Assembly: GCA_013400155.1 (NCBI GenBank)
Contig: VXBM01000425.1
Location: 452,216 to 516,215 of the forward strand
Direction of reading: 5' to 3'
Source: Helopsaltes ochotensis
Taxonomy: Eukaryota; Chordata; Aves; Passeriformes; Locustellidae
DNA length: 64,000 nucleotides
The notes under the pieces are model-generated. The model ran no database searches. It was given only the letters and a program-made list of their open reading frames with translations, and was not told the DNA's origin. The translations under genes were made by a program, and so were the position numbers. Positions 13,539 to 26,600 of this stretch are shown piece after piece; the first letter of the stretch is position 1, and every line of letters begins with the position of its first letter.

Positions 13539-13552
13539 TTTTTTTTTTTTTT
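13539..13552. repeat. Poly-T run
   Basis: Fourteen T bases that follow CTGTC. With the poly-A run 165 bp downstream it brackets a short segment. Confidence 0.85.
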
Positions 13553-13716
13553 AAAGCTGCCTGTCTTTGATGGTATCCTATGGAAAGATTACATATTAGA
13601 TAGAGCAGTGCACGGTCCACACAGACCAAATGTGGGAGATGAAAGCAGAGCACCGAGAGCTCTGTTTGAGCTCCAACACTGCTTCTTCCAGGAGCAAAGA
13701 AAAAACAATTTAAAGC

Positions 13717-13739
13717 AAAAAAAAAAAAAAAAAAAAAAA
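13717..13739. repeat. Poly-A run
   Basis: Twenty-three A bases preceded by AACAATTTAAAGC. The length is compatible with the tail of a retroposed transcript. The upstream 165 bp resemble no RNA that I recognise. Confidence 0.85.
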
Positions 13740-15772
13740 GGGTTTTCTTCTCAGTGAGAACAAACATGAAGCTGCATATTAACTTAGGTCAATATTACTT
13801 TGGTATCTGTATAAACCACTGCTTTCCATTAGAAATTATTCATGAATTATTCAGGAGATTTTTTAACATACCTACATGTAATTCCAAACTCTGTACGCAC
13901 AGGAGTATGAATTATCTGCTCAGCTTTTTCAGAATATTGAAGTACTTGCCTTTACTGGCATAAACTTATTTCCATAGAGGTTTTCTTTCTGTCCCTGACT
14001 TTTCCTTACTTAAAAAAATCCTGAACTCTTGAAGGTTATACTCTTACATTATTTCCCCTTCTCCCAGTCCAATTTCTTACTCTTCCTTCCACCAGCTGAA
14101 ATGCAGAAATCCCTTCCAACACACATTTGAGTTTCCCAGCTGCCTGCAAAGCAGCTTGTCTTGGCTATCCACAAAATCAAAGGGAAACAACCGAAATCCA
14201 AAAGCTGAATTTTAGTGAAAAACAGATGAGGCTGAGCCCCTTCCATCCCTGGTGTAGGAATACACAGTGCAGAAGGATGAATACATTCACTGTTTTATTA
14301 CTGGAGGTGGCTGAAGCAGTTCTAGTTCAGCCAGAGGCAGCCCAGCTCCTTTTTCCTGGGGGAGGTTGTACAGAGCACCAGCAAAACCCCAATAACACCA
14401 GAAATGTCATCAGTCTCCCCATCTGTGAGTGGGGATTACAGCCATCCAGCAGGGATAAATCCCCCCTCTTGGCTCCCTCAGGTGCTCCCTGAGGGTCACA
14501 CCAGGGCTGCGCAGCACCCAGCAGCACAGAGCCCCCGGCAGGGTGCAGGTGAGGGTGCTGTGCCCTTCCCAGAGCGCCCAGAACCGCACACAGGTGAGCG
14601 AGCGCATCCCCAGTTCACGCCAGGTCCCCGGGAAACCTGGATTTGCCAATCCTGTCACCCTGAGCACGAAGCAATTAAGGCTAAAGAGCTAAAGGACCCG
14701 TTAATGCAGCTAATGAGCTTCTCCAGCAGCCTCTCTCCCTTTCTCTGGAGAAGACACCATTAAATCAAGATCTTTCCTGCTGTGTGCCCTCACATCCCAA
14801 AAAGCCTAAGCCTGGGTAGCCCAGCCCTGCATTTCCCTGGAAGAATTAAGAAGAAAAGAAGTCCACTCAAAAATGTTCACCACAGTTTCAAGTACTTTTG
14901 CGCAAAAACCCGTTTTCTCCACGACAAACGTGAAACATTTCCCACCTTTGCTCACATCCAGTGGTGAAGCACAATCAAAATGTGGAATAAGCGAACACAA
15001 AACTCCAGCTTGCAGTGGTGGGAATGCTCCTTCTCAAGGATGATGTGAGCACACAATTCCCTAACAGGTGGAAACCTAACCAAAGCAGTGACTATTGAAA
15101 CAGGAAAGTAACATTTCATGCTCGTTTAGTAGAACAGACATTGTCTGCTTGAAGCTTAGGTAAATAACCAGTGTTCTCTGCTATGACTTGTGATCCTGGG
15201 AGTACTCCTCACTCTTGGATCTTCTAGTTTATGTTGCCTGGAAAGGTATTTTCTAACATTTCTTACTAAATAACCAGGATGAATTGGGGAAAAATCAAGC
15301 TGAAAATAATTTAGGTGATGAAAAAAGCCTCATGTGGATTGGATTGTGGAGAAAAATGGCATTTTTGGTGTAAAAAAAGGAGACAAAAGTGAAGTTATTT
15401 CAAAACAATAATGGTACAAAGTGGACTCGGAGCTCCTGATTTCCTAATCCCAGAACAGTGGAGCAACATAACTTTTAAAAAATAGTGGCAAATTCAAAGC
15501 TGAAAATGTTTATTTGAAAAAATAAGTTAGAAAATTGTCAAATAATGTCAACTCAGATTATGCAACACGCTGCTATCATGTGCTGTTCATGGCAAGAAGA
15601 GAAGTTCGGGGCTGCAGAGAGCCCTCTGAGTCTCTTCTCGCCTCTCCTTGTGGTGCTTCTGCTCCTTTCTCCCTTTCTTGTCATGTTCTTCCCTTCCTCC
15701 TTTACCCCTCCAGCCTCTTCCTGGGAGGGCCACTTAACTCCCAGAAATGCACATTCCTCTCTGGGCTCTGGA

Positions 15773-15817
15773 CTGCTTTAAGGTCCCTTCCAACTCAAAT
15801 CTTCTGAGATTTTATGG
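15773..15817 (+). mobile_element. Very short CR1 3' end
   Basis: Only the terminal box remains: TTTAAGGTCCCTTCCAACTC followed by a decayed octamer region, CTTCTGAGATTTTATGG. The upstream sequence is pyrimidine-rich and not CR1. Confidence 0.65.
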
Positions 15818-16076
15818 TTAAATCCCCAAAACTGGGTGCTGGAGATCTTCGCATTTTTCATCTGACTGGCTTCAAGTTCACCTCCTTTAACTGCTCTTCA
15901 AAGACATCAGTTAGGAAAGTTTGTAAAAGAAAACACTTCCTACTGAAAAAAAATATCTCCAGTATAAACAAGTTCCAGCCAAAACACATTGACTGTACAA
16001 AGGATCTGCCTGAAACCAGCCCCGAAAGTCACAAGGGCTTCACCTCAGCTTCAAAACATCAAAATTAATAAATTAA

Positions 16077-16175
16077 TAGAATCACAAAGGTTGGAAAATC
16101 CCTCTAAGATCACCAGTCCAACCATTGACTCAGCACTGCCAAGGCCACCTCTAACCACCGCCCCACTCACCACAT
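16077..16175 (-). mobile_element. CR1 fragment, divergent subfamily
   Basis: Minus-strand end beginning ATAGAATCACAAAGGTTGGA, then TAAGATCACCAGTCCAACC, CAGCACTGCCAAGGCCACC and TAACCACCGCCCC. This downstream sequence differs from the GCCATGGGCAGGG type of most copies here and matches another bird CR1 3' end type. It ends near CACCACATTC. Confidence 0.75.
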
Positions 16176-18112
16176 TCGTATTGGTTTGGGGTCTAAAATG
16201 GCACATCCCTCCCCCCCTTTTCCAGATGCAATACTGTATTCAGACTAAAACTGAGAGATCACAAAGGCTGTATGGGTAAACACCTAGTGAAGTACCTATG
16301 GGTGAATATGTTGTTATTTCCATTCACTACAACAGTCTGAAACTAGCACCTCACCAGAGATGGAAATCCCGGACTCTACATTTGCTCTACAACCACTCTG
16401 ACCCAAGGAGTGCCTGAAAAGAAAGTGTGAGCAGACCCACATAATATCTGTAATTAAATGTGAACAGATGAAAGGCTGAACTACTTTGCTGCTATTACAA
16501 GGAGGTCAGGAGATCAGAGCTCCCCAGTGGTCAGGAGTACTTCAAACTGGGACTTGCAGGCCATAGCTGCTGCCTGGATTTACAGCTTTAGTCTCTGTCA
16601 GTGACTTCTGATGATTTTAGGTATTTCTTCATGATCCATTCTGCCTGTATCTTGTCTCATCCTCTGTTCCAAAACAGCAGAGTTAATTATTAACACCTAC
16701 TAGGCAATTGCTGAATAGCAAGTACCAAAACAGAGGATACAGAGAGCTTCTCTTGCTGACAGCTTGCAAAATCCTACAGCTCATCTTTCTTAAAGCTTCA
16801 GTTCTGCAAGTGTGGAGCTGCTCATGTTCTTTAAAAAAATAATTAAAAGAATAAAAAAGAATCTGAAGGTTCCTGGTCCTCACAGTCATGGAAGAAACTC
16901 TTAAATCAAGAACTTTCCACCGTGCCATGACTGCTGACTCCTCTGTTTCACCAACAGCTCTGTGTCCACCCTCCTCAACAGCATCAGCTTTCCCAGAGAG
17001 GAAGGGAAAGATCCCAGGCAGAAACTCACCTGTTAAAATGATACAGGCATGTAAAAAACACAACCTGAATGGAAACAGGTTCCATGACCTGCTTCCACAA
17101 GTGACAGTGGGAATGTCTCTGCAGGTTCTGCAAGAATCCTTTCCACCAACAATGTGGGCTGGTCCTGAACTGTGTTCCTGAGAGCTGCCCATCACTGCTA
17201 CATTTTCTCCACCACCTAGCCTGCAATTACATGTTGGTCCTGGACACTGTTATTTTAATACATTTTGAAAGAAAAAGAACTATATATTTTTAAGCTTTCT
17301 ACTTTAAAATCATGAATCTGAAATTCATCAAGAACCTGAAAAATTGTATCATTCTACCTCTCCATAAGGCACTGTGAGGGTCTATTCAACAAAGTGGGAA
17401 GAAGGAAATAAGGTCTGGTCTGAAGAAATGCACCTGGAACACAACAATTTTTGTATGATTTTCTGACTTGCTAAAAATATTTATTAATGGTGTTAATTTA
17501 TCTTCTAAGTTTTCAAAATTAAATACTGGAGTAAAAATTAATACTTCTTCACCAGAACCATTTTAATGGAATCCAGAAGAAGAATATTAATACCTAGTGC
17601 AATCATTTACTTTGATGTCTATATAATATGCAGTGACCCGTAAGTGGAATGAGCCAAAACTGTCATAAATTCATTATGAGAAACCATTCTTTGAAGAATA
17701 TCAATGCAAATTTGAAATGAAATGGGCAATATGGAAATGAGCTAATTGCACAGCATTAAAAATAACTGGCTCCAGTAACAACGTCCTTTCTGTGCACTTC
17801 TATTTCAGCTGCAAAAAACACTGGAGAGGCTGGGTTATGAAAATTGAAATGCTGTAATTACTTAGTACTGATAGTGATAGGGCAGCATTCATTTACAATC
17901 TCAGACTCTGGGGAAAAAAAGAAATCCAAAGGATGATTCTATAATTCTCATTTCTCTCAGAAAGAGAACCTCGGATGGCATGGAGCGCAAAATGTGCCAG
18001 CTCAGGCCCCGTCAACAAAGACTGGAGGAAAATATAATATTGTATTTCCCAGAGGGTTTTCTAGGTATCATCTTATAAAAGTAGAACGCAAAATTTCTCT
18101 CAGTGTCCTACA
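16176..18112. other. Non-coding stretch
   Basis: No gene recognised. A minus-strand open frame of 170 codons at 16683-17195 has no recognisable domain. The part at about 17550-17830 is AT-rich, repeat-free and rich in homeodomain-type TAAT/ATTA cores. Confidence 0.45.
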
Positions 18113-18246
18113 AAGGTTTGGGTACAAAGGGACCTTAAAGTTAATCCCAGTGCCACCCCCTGCCATGGGCAGGGACACCTTCCACTATCCCCAGCTGCCT
18201 CAAGCCCCATCCAACCTGGCCTTGGGACACTTTCAGGGATGGGCTA
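18113..18246 (-). mobile_element. CR1 LINE 3' fragment
   Basis: Minus strand: AAAGGTTTGGGTACAAAGGG at the 3' side, then CCTGCCATGGGCAGGGACAC, CCATCCAACCTGGCCTTGGG and CACTTTCAGGGATGGG. The octamers are lost. A GC-rich segment begins soon after the break. Confidence 0.9.
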
Positions 18247-19119
18247 CCGGATATCCAGAACTAGAAAGGTATTTTCCTCCATGGATCTGGAATGCACCTT
18301 CCCCAGCCCCTGCTTTGCCCCCTGTGTCCAGCGCTGCTCAGAGTGGCTCTGCCCGGAGGAAGCCCCACCTTTGCCCTCGCAGGTGCCCAGGGCAGGGGGC
18401 CAGGGGTGCCCAGCCCGCCCACCTCCTTTATCCCAGTGTGAACCCTGCCACCTCGGGCAGAAGGAGCTTGGTATTACACCCCTCCCTCCTTCATCTACTT
18501 ACTTTTGAATTTTAATCCCTGGCTTCCCTTTACTGACTGATTTTGGAGTTGCGCTTTTGTAGCAGCGGTTTTTGTTTGTGGTTTGTTTCTTCAAGGGGAG
18601 GGAGGAGAGTCCAGATGTGGAGCAGCTCCATGCTGGGCTGTGTGGAACCTGTGGGACCTGTTCCCACAGAGCTGCCCCGGGCCCTGGGGTTTGGCTGACA
18701 CAGCATTTGGACGAAGTGGATGCCTGTCCCTGAGGGAAAATGTGTGGGGAGCAGGCTGGCTTTGGAGCCCTCCATTCCCTGCTCTCTCTCCCAGCTCTCA
18801 GCAGCAGCAGAGCTGGATGGATGAACAGCACAGGAACCTCTGCACACTATCCCACTCCATGCACATCTGCTGATGCTCACTTTGTCCTTTTAGCACTCCT
18901 ATGCCCCAGGAACCAAAGAAAAAGGGCGTCTCAATTTCTTTTTTCCCCCCACAATGACCCAAGCTACATTTTGCTGTGTGTTTTTGTGGGTTTCACCCTG
19001 CCGGGATTCCAGCACAAGAACCAACATCTCCAAGTATTTCATTAAGCTGAGGCTATATATATATATGCTACATCTATATGTACTGATATTCCATACCTAA
19101 AGTGGCTCCAAGAGAGGTG
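18247..19119. other. GC-richer stretch, unidentified
   Basis: The segment at about 18280-18480 is clearly richer in GC than most of the window and is open in more than one frame. One frame is Cys/Pro-rich. I recognise no protein and no repeat. A short TA run lies at 19054-19066. Confidence 0.4.
19054..19066. repeat. (TA)n run
   Basis: About six TA units; a minor simple repeat. Confidence 0.8.
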
Positions 19120-19408
19120 GAGAGGGTGGAGAGGGAATTTGCACAAGGGCCTGGAGTGACAGGTCAAGGGGGAATGGTTTCAAACTCACGGAGGGCAGGG
19201 TTGGGTGAGTTACTGAGCAGAAACTCCTCCCTGTGAGGGTGGTGAGGCCCTGGCACAGGTCACCCCATGACTGGAAGTGCCCAAAGCCAGCTTGGACAGG
19301 GCTTGGAGAAACCTGGGAGAGTGGAAGGTGTCCCTGCCCATGGCAGAGGGTGGCACTGGATGGGCTTTAAGGTCTCTCCAACCTAAACCACTCTGGGATT
19401 CTGTGATC
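19120..19408 (+). mobile_element. CR1 LINE 3' fragment
   Basis: Sense CR1 of about 290 bp. It enters at TTTGCACAAGGGCCTGGAGT and GACAGGTCAAGGGGGAATGG. It continues through GTGAGGGTGGTGAGGCCCTG and the GTGTCCCTGCCCATGGCAGA block, and ends GGGATTCTGTGATCTG. The region after CACAGGT is shortened and replaced by CACCCCATGAC, so the usual glycine-codon-rich segment is deleted. Confidence 0.95.
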
Positions 19409-22400
19409 TGAAAGCAGAAGGGAAAATAGGCGGGCAAGACACAGCAAAATTAATAGCCTTTCCTTTATATGCAGAAAACATATTTCTAGACATCCATCCT
19501 TTACAGCGGATAATGAACCAACAGGATGAAGTTTTCCCAACACTTGCACTGGAGCTGACCCTGTGCTGGTGGAATGGGGCTCCTGGAGAATGTCACACGC
19601 AGCAAGGAAAGCAAACGAGGGGCCAGCGCAGGATTTAACACACCCAAACTCTTCAGGACAGACAAAACCCAGGAAAATCTCTTCTTTCTAAGGGCTTGAA
19701 GGCTCTCAGATATTTTTTGTTTCCTTCCCCTCATAAGCAGAGCATGAGCAAGTTCTATCCTGAAATTGTGTGCTCTGAAACACTGCCACGGCACAATGGT
19801 TTAAAATAAATAATTAGGACATTAGAGACAGAAATCTTCACACTGGAATATGCATTACTATGCGCTAACTTCAGTTTTTACAAAGCTCTTCACCAATGTA
19901 CTGCACCAGTGCTGGAATTAAAATGTTAAGCATTTAAAACACTGCATTTACCTAGCAATAATAAGCAGCACTGGCTTCAAGTATTTTAAAGTACAAAATT
20001 AACTATATTTCCATGCTTAAATTTGTCCTCGTGGTATTTTACTTGTGTAGAAAGGAAGACACCACAAACACCCCAGATAAACTTGGTGGTTACTCTTTCT
20101 TTTAGCTGGCTTATTTCTTTTTTATTTAGATTTTTGGCACCTAGATTGGGCAGGTTGGTAATAGAATTAAAATGTATTTTCCTAAATTGATTTGGAATTT
20201 GACATATACCAATCTTGCACTGCTCATCAAAAATATTTATGATTTATGTATCTATAATATGCATTTTACATCTTGTGTATAATATATATATTTAAATAGG
20301 GGTCTCCCCTTTCACATATTACATTTTATATGGTTATTAAGGTGTTTCATTCTGCATTTTCTTCCAGGCTTTTAATTTCACACACTTCATCTATCAGATA
20401 TTACTGTCTACTTTAGACACATCACTACAGAAAATGATAACTGGTGTTGAATACAGAGTCACGGAGGCGGGGGATTTGCAATTCCAAGTAATGTGGAGCT
20501 GAGTGATAAATGGAGAACAGCAGCTGGGCTGAGAAGCTCAAGAGAGACAAAAATCACATTTGCAGGTAAGTGGAGTGGAAATTTGTGGAAATTGGGTAAA
20601 ACAAAAAGCAAAACATTGTTATTAAAGGTGGAGTGAGAGGTAGCAAGAGCAACAGCGAAGCAATTTTCTCCTAGCTCCAGCAGGAATTCATCTCAAGCTC
20701 TAACATGTAATTTCACGATGATGCTCCAGGATGAAACGCAGGATTATACCTAATTATTTTGGGGGTTTGGGTAACAAAACATAAAAATCCCAGCAAGTGA
20801 TGGGCCTTTTGTGCCAGTGCAGCCCAGAAAAGGATGAATAGAAGTTATAAAAACATCCAAAACCTGAACTGCAATAAATATCAAGATAACCACCCAACAG
20901 AAAAGAAATGCAGCTTTAGGGATTTGGTATTTTCAGGGATGTCTATACTATGACAGCCCAGTTCAGAGGAAAATTGATCTGGCTCCTGAAGTTTGCAATT
21001 AAAGCAATGCTAAGCTGAAGAAATACCATACATCTCATTTTAACTTTTCTGGCAGTAATGTTTTACAATGGAAAGCCAGGAGTGCTGCAAGAGTATGGAA
21101 AGGAGGACAATTAAATTTGCCCTATTACAAGTACTAAAAAGGCTGTTATGTAATTGTACTTTGTATATTTAATAAGGTGGTGCAGAGCTAAACAGTCCTT
21201 TCCAAACAAAAAGTTAATAGATGTTTATTTTGGTCATACCTTCTTGTAAAATATTAACACTACCTGAGTTTTGGCATTTTAGCTTTCAAAGTGACAAATC
21301 CATGTGACTAGCCACCATTAGCTTTGGCTAATATTTAGGGCCAAAAAACCCCATCCAGATCTGCTGAGTGGCAAACTCAATGCTGGCAAAACTCCCTTTG
21401 TTTTGGAGAAGGCTTATCATAAAACCTTCCCCAAGAAGATGGGGAAATGCAGGAGAGGTTTTGTAGAGCCACGGTGGAGTCATGGGGAGCTGAAGTTTAG
21501 TTTTAACACACGGTGGAGTTCAGCAACACATGTGGCACATTGGCACCATGCTGGGCATGGAGACAAAGCCCAGGATCCCAATAAACCATCCCAGCCAGGC
21601 CTTCCGCTTCTGAACTCACAAATAACCATCCTAACTGCTCATTTACCTCCAGGAACAATAGCACACACGTGACCCTCTATGCACCATCTCACATGAAAAT
21701 CAGCACAGCTTCCACGTTTTCTTACGTATGTGTGTATATATATATATGCACAAACCAACACTTGTGATTTAAAAACATATATAACGTGTAGTACAAATTA
21801 CTTCCTTCTTTCACCCATCTACTAGTTCTTCATTGATCTGACTCCAAACACCTCTGGTGTAGCTGAGCAGCCACCAAAGCACGTGGTGCAGCGACAGCAT
21901 CCAGTGTAGCCCCAGCTCTCCAGCACCTAATCCTGCCACATCCCATTCCCATCTTGCAGGCTACAAGATGTGGGACTATCAGCTCAAGTGCAATGACTCT
22001 AGCTCTGTTTTGAGGGTGGAGATGCCCTGGAAGGTGTCAGAGGTATCTGGAATGAAACTGGGAGCCGAGAGATCCCAGTGGTAGGTGGAGAACTGGAGAA
22101 ACAACCTGACAAAGAAGAGAATCAGGCCTATGGATACAAAGGAATGGCAGGAAAATAAGCTGAGTTTATCTTTTTTTTTCCCCCTTGTCAAAAGCCTACA
22201 TTTTAACCCAAGGGGGTCTTTGATTCTGCCAGAAAATGTCTTCCCATGGAGCATCTTGTGTTTCCCCTGGCAGACAGCCCTAGCACAGCCATTCCCATTG
22301 GCACCATGTCTTCAGAGCATTTCTGCTTTACTGTGCCAGACCTGCTCAAGTTTTGAGCCCTGCTCAAGGCTCAGGTTGAAGCTGAGAACGTGGTGATTCA

Positions 22401-23614
22401 CTGACAGAGCCTCATCTCTCCCACAGATACCCACATTTGTGCCAGCCCTTCTGATGATTGCCACGTCCCCCCATTCTCTTTATCTACTCATGTGACCTTC
22501 TTTCCCCCTGACTCAGAAATACTGCAGCACCAAAGGCAGAGATGGCAGCACATCAAAGAGCCTAGGTTACAAGGGAAGTGGGTTTATTTTCACTTGAGCT
22601 GAGGTTTTTTTTTTTAAGCAAGACTTCAAAATACCTTAAGAAAGTAACAGAGATGATAACGGGACTGAAAAATTCAGTGGCATCTGAATAACATAATTCA
22701 AGCACCAGTATCAGGGGATAAGATAACCCACCCAGAGCAGTTCCCAGACACTGAGGTTACACATCGCATCCGGGCTGTGTTTCTGAAGGGGATGTAAATT
22801 TGCAGCCCTGTGACAATAAAGAAATGTGGGATTAAGAAACAAGAGAGGAGGAAAAAAGGCCAGTCAATTCTCCCACCGCCTTTTCTTGTTCCTAAAATTT
22901 CAGTTGCCTGGAAATGGCTGATGAGAAGATGGGATTATGTAAGCGCTTGCCAACTTCTCACACGTTAAGGAAATGAAAGCCTCAGTGATGGGTAGCTTAA
23001 CCCATCTTCTAAGCAGTGAGCTAAAACATGTTTACTAAGGAGAGCTCAAATAGTGAAACCCCTTTAAAAAAAACAGAAGTGATGAGGATTTGACAATTCC
23101 CAGGATTAAAAAGCTGCATATATTACAGACAAGGTAATCTCCTTACAGTAAGATGAGGAATAGGAAAATAAAGCCTTTTTGGTGGGCAAGACAGTTTTTG
23201 TTTTAAAGTATATCCATCCTGTCTGGCTGAAGACTTTCTTGTGTTATTGCCTGGTGGTTTTTTTTTCTCTTGATAAACATGACAGAGAAGAGCTACAACA
23301 GCCTTCCAAATCCTTATTGTTACATTTTCCAATGTAACTCACTGCTCCCATCAAATATGACCCACCAATAGTAAAATAAGAAGCACTGTGCTCTTCCTAC
23401 ATTTAATCAGGTAAACACTTGGGTGCTACAAGACAGCCGGTACCAACCAAAGCACAGAATAGCTTGAGCTAGTTTTGAATAGACCTTCAGCAAGTGTGCC
23501 ACCCCAGCAGACCTGAGTTTTCCTGAGCTCTTCCTCGATGTCATTCCAGTGACATGGTACCTTCTGCAAATACTCTCATTCAACTGCAGCTGAAGGTCAG
23601 TTGAAAATCTAACG
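19409..23614. other. AT-rich non-coding stretch
   Basis: More than 4 kb without a recognised gene or CR1. Simple repeats include a TG/TA tract at 21727-21749. Open frames are below 105 codons and lack domains. Confidence 0.45.
21727..21749. repeat. (TG)n(TA)n microsatellite
   Basis: ATGTGTGTATATATATATATG; a compound dinucleotide tract in an AT-rich surrounding. Confidence 0.85.
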
Positions 23615-23690
23615 TAGAATCACAGTATATCCAGAGCTGGAAGGGATCACTGATTCCAACTCCTGGCCCTGCACAGGACTCCCCAACAAT
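23615..23690 (-). mobile_element. CR1 fragment, divergent subfamily
   Basis: Minus-strand end: TAGAATCACAGTATATCC, GAGCTGGAAGGGATCAC, then CAACTCCTGGCCCTGCACAG and GACTCCCCAACAATC. The CTGGCCCTGCACAGGAC form marks a CR1 3' end type distinct from the GCCATGGGCAGGG type. The body is truncated after about 75 bp. Confidence 0.75.
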
Positions 23691-26600
23691 CTGTTAAAAA
23701 CCTCTAAAAAACCCTCTAAATCCTGCTCCAAGCTGAAGTTTCACCACCCACTGGAGCATCAGCAATGCAAAATTGCAGGTAGCGAACAGCTGATCTGGAG
23801 GCTGAAGAAGAAATCATATTGCCTGCTGCTCAGTCACAGGACAGGGCAGCAAAATAAACTCCACGTGCCACAGGAATGCACCTGTAGTTGTGTAATGTAA
23901 ATATGTGTGTCTAGGAGAGGAAATATAACGTAGCCAGGTTGCTGGAGCTCACATCTTCATGAAAAGTAAAAAAATCCCAAACAGTGGCTTTTTCTACAGC
24001 TGCCCAGTAAAGGCAAATCCTCAGCTGGTGATAATGGTTATGGTTCCTCTGGGATCTGCTGCTGCTGTTTCCCCTCTGGACCTACAGATGGAGGGGGGAA
24101 ACCCCAACCATTCTACCTGAAGAAAAGCTGCACTGAATGAGTGCAACCAGATGTGAGAACTTGCACCCAACTACAAGAATCGTGGGATGTCTCTGAAAAC
24201 TTTAACTGGGCAACGCCCCAGCCAGCCAATAACAAAACCTACAGTCCTTCAGCTTTAGAAGAGAAGAAACATCTTCTCAGAAATGCCAGAAGTGACTCAA
24301 CCGTGATTTTTAAGCTGCTTCAACAGCATCTTAGTTATTTCAAGTACTCCTAAGAGTTTACCTGTGATTGCCTTCCCTTAAGTGGAACTACAAGCTGGCA
24401 AAGTGCTCAAATCTGGGCAAAAGAAATACACACATGATTTTCGTGACTGCTGTGTTACAAATATATTGTTTTTGTCTGTTCCAAACTGCCTTCCCTGGGA
24501 ATTTTAAAATACAGAAAACCAGCAAGTGTAGAGCAAATAATATCTACATAAGGAGGTCATTTTCTTAATGGCAGGGAAGTGCTGTTTTACTCCATCTCGT
24601 TTGTAACACAGACACACACATTTCCAAATAAAGCGTATTTTCGGATCTGCAAGGGAGGGGAGTGACTTATAATCATGGAGGCACTCACTCCAAGATCAAG
24701 TAGAGCCTAATTCAGAAAGACAAGCAGGAAAAAAGTGGTATTTTGCATCTTGCATGAGAGCTTTGCAAGGAGTTGTGACATTTTGGAGAAAATCCTCTCG
24801 CCTCGCATAAGCCGGAGCTGGAGGGTGCTGCACGCTGCATATTCCATTACAAACGCAGAGCCACGTTAGTTCATTAGAGAAGTGATAAGTTTAATCCTTA
24901 CCAAGTTTTCTTGGTTCCTGGCTGCTATTTTCTGATCATCTTCTCCCCCATTTTTCATGTATTTGACCTCTTCCACTGGTTTGATCCTATACTCATCTGA
25001 GCACCAAGAAAAAAAAAAAAAAGAAAAAAAATAAATTTGAACCAGTGTAGTTCAGCAGCTGGGATAAAAACCAAACTAAAACCAAAACAGCTGACTAGAA
25101 TAGACCCTAGTTAAGCAAAGCAACTAGAAATTACATGTATATCTTTTCAAAGGCTTACATGTGACTAATACAAAGGAAGTTTCTCCTGCCTGCAGCTTCA
25201 ATAAGAATTTTAGTAGCTCTCTAGTCTGGTATAGCCATGGCACCAGGACACAGGGATATTTGGTGTGTAGTCTCTCCCAAATTCCTAGTTTTCTGTTCAA
25301 TGTGTTCAATACAAACATTGCTCCTGCACCCTCCCTGGATTTTCAATCTCAGTGGACCAACAAGCCATGTACTGTGATTACTCGCGAGAAGGCTGCTCAT
25401 GGATGTTCCTTGCACAGCACAGCTGATGGAGGCTACTGAAAATATAGGTTAAAAGCTGGAAAAAAGCCAAGCCACACCATAACCACTTTGCCTTTTTTTA
25501 AATTTTCTTTTTGCACAGTCAAAGAATGATTTCTGGAGAAAAGGCCCCATGTTGACCATGTTCCTCTTCCCACTTCCCCCACCAACCATCATCTTTCCTG
25601 CACACAAACATTACCCAGACAGAAATTCAGCCTAAAATAAGCAAGAAAAGTAAGGTTCTTGGTTGTTTGTCCCTAATATTGATCAGCCCTTCATATACTA
25701 GAATTTCCAGCTCTAGGGCCAGTATGGAAATGTTATCTAACATACAGGTGCTATATACCACAGTAATCCCAAAGCTCCAAGAAGAGATTTTTTCCCTTGG
25801 TAGGACAAGATGGAATTTCAGGAAAAATTACTCTTCCCTGCAGCCTGTGATTCCAGTTTTTGCAGGACCAACACCTCCCTTGCTCAGTTGCTTTTTGCTC
25901 TGGTTATCTTTGTAGCATGTTAATCTGTTGGAAAAACCACCCAGGTTTTGTGCACCCACCCTCCTCCAGCCAGGATAAACAATGCAGAAGAGAAACTTCG
26001 TCCTACAGAAGGGGAAAATATTAATGCAAAGTGAAATAAGACACAGTACACTCGGAATAAGGGGCAAAACTATGGCAAATTGGAAGACACTGCACAAACC
26101 TTCCTCTTTTTCTTTGGGTTTTCAAACAATTTCTCACACTTACACTAAGGGAAAAACAAAGCACAAACAGATTTTTCTGGGTTACTGTATTTTTAAAAAA
26201 GGAATCAATATTATTTAGACATAGTTGTTTTCGGGAAACTGTTAGCCACAGAGTCTAGAAGTTAAATAAGCCTTGCTTTGAAAAGTAAGGCTTCTTTTTA
26301 AAATAAACTTGTTTCAAAAAACAATCTTGTTTTAAAAAATACATCATGGTTTTGCATTTGGTCTAGTCCACATCTATACATTTTCTTTATTACAGAGTTC
26401 AAACAAACTAAGTCTGTCAAATAGAAACATCTCAGATGCAGAGTCTCAAATCAGATGGAAGAATTTAGGACAATATTATCAGATTGGTAAATGTGAACAA
26501 CTCTGAGGTGTTTTTTGGGTTTTTTTCTTTTTTTCCAGTGTAATTCAGCTAGTCTGGAGGTGACAATTCATAAACTCAAAAGGGCTGAACACAATAAAGC

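Larger units (their letters stand above)
13184..15772. other. Non-coding stretch with microsatellites and a GC-richer patch
   Basis: It contains the TA/CA, poly-T and poly-A tracts listed separately, and a GC-richer patch at about 14430-14650. Open frames overlap there on both strands. No domain or splice-bounded exon was recognised. Confidence 0.45.

Noticed and set aside
16683..17195. 170-codon minus-strand open frame as a gene
   Set aside because: No domain or motif, ordinary AT-rich composition and no splice or promoter context seen.
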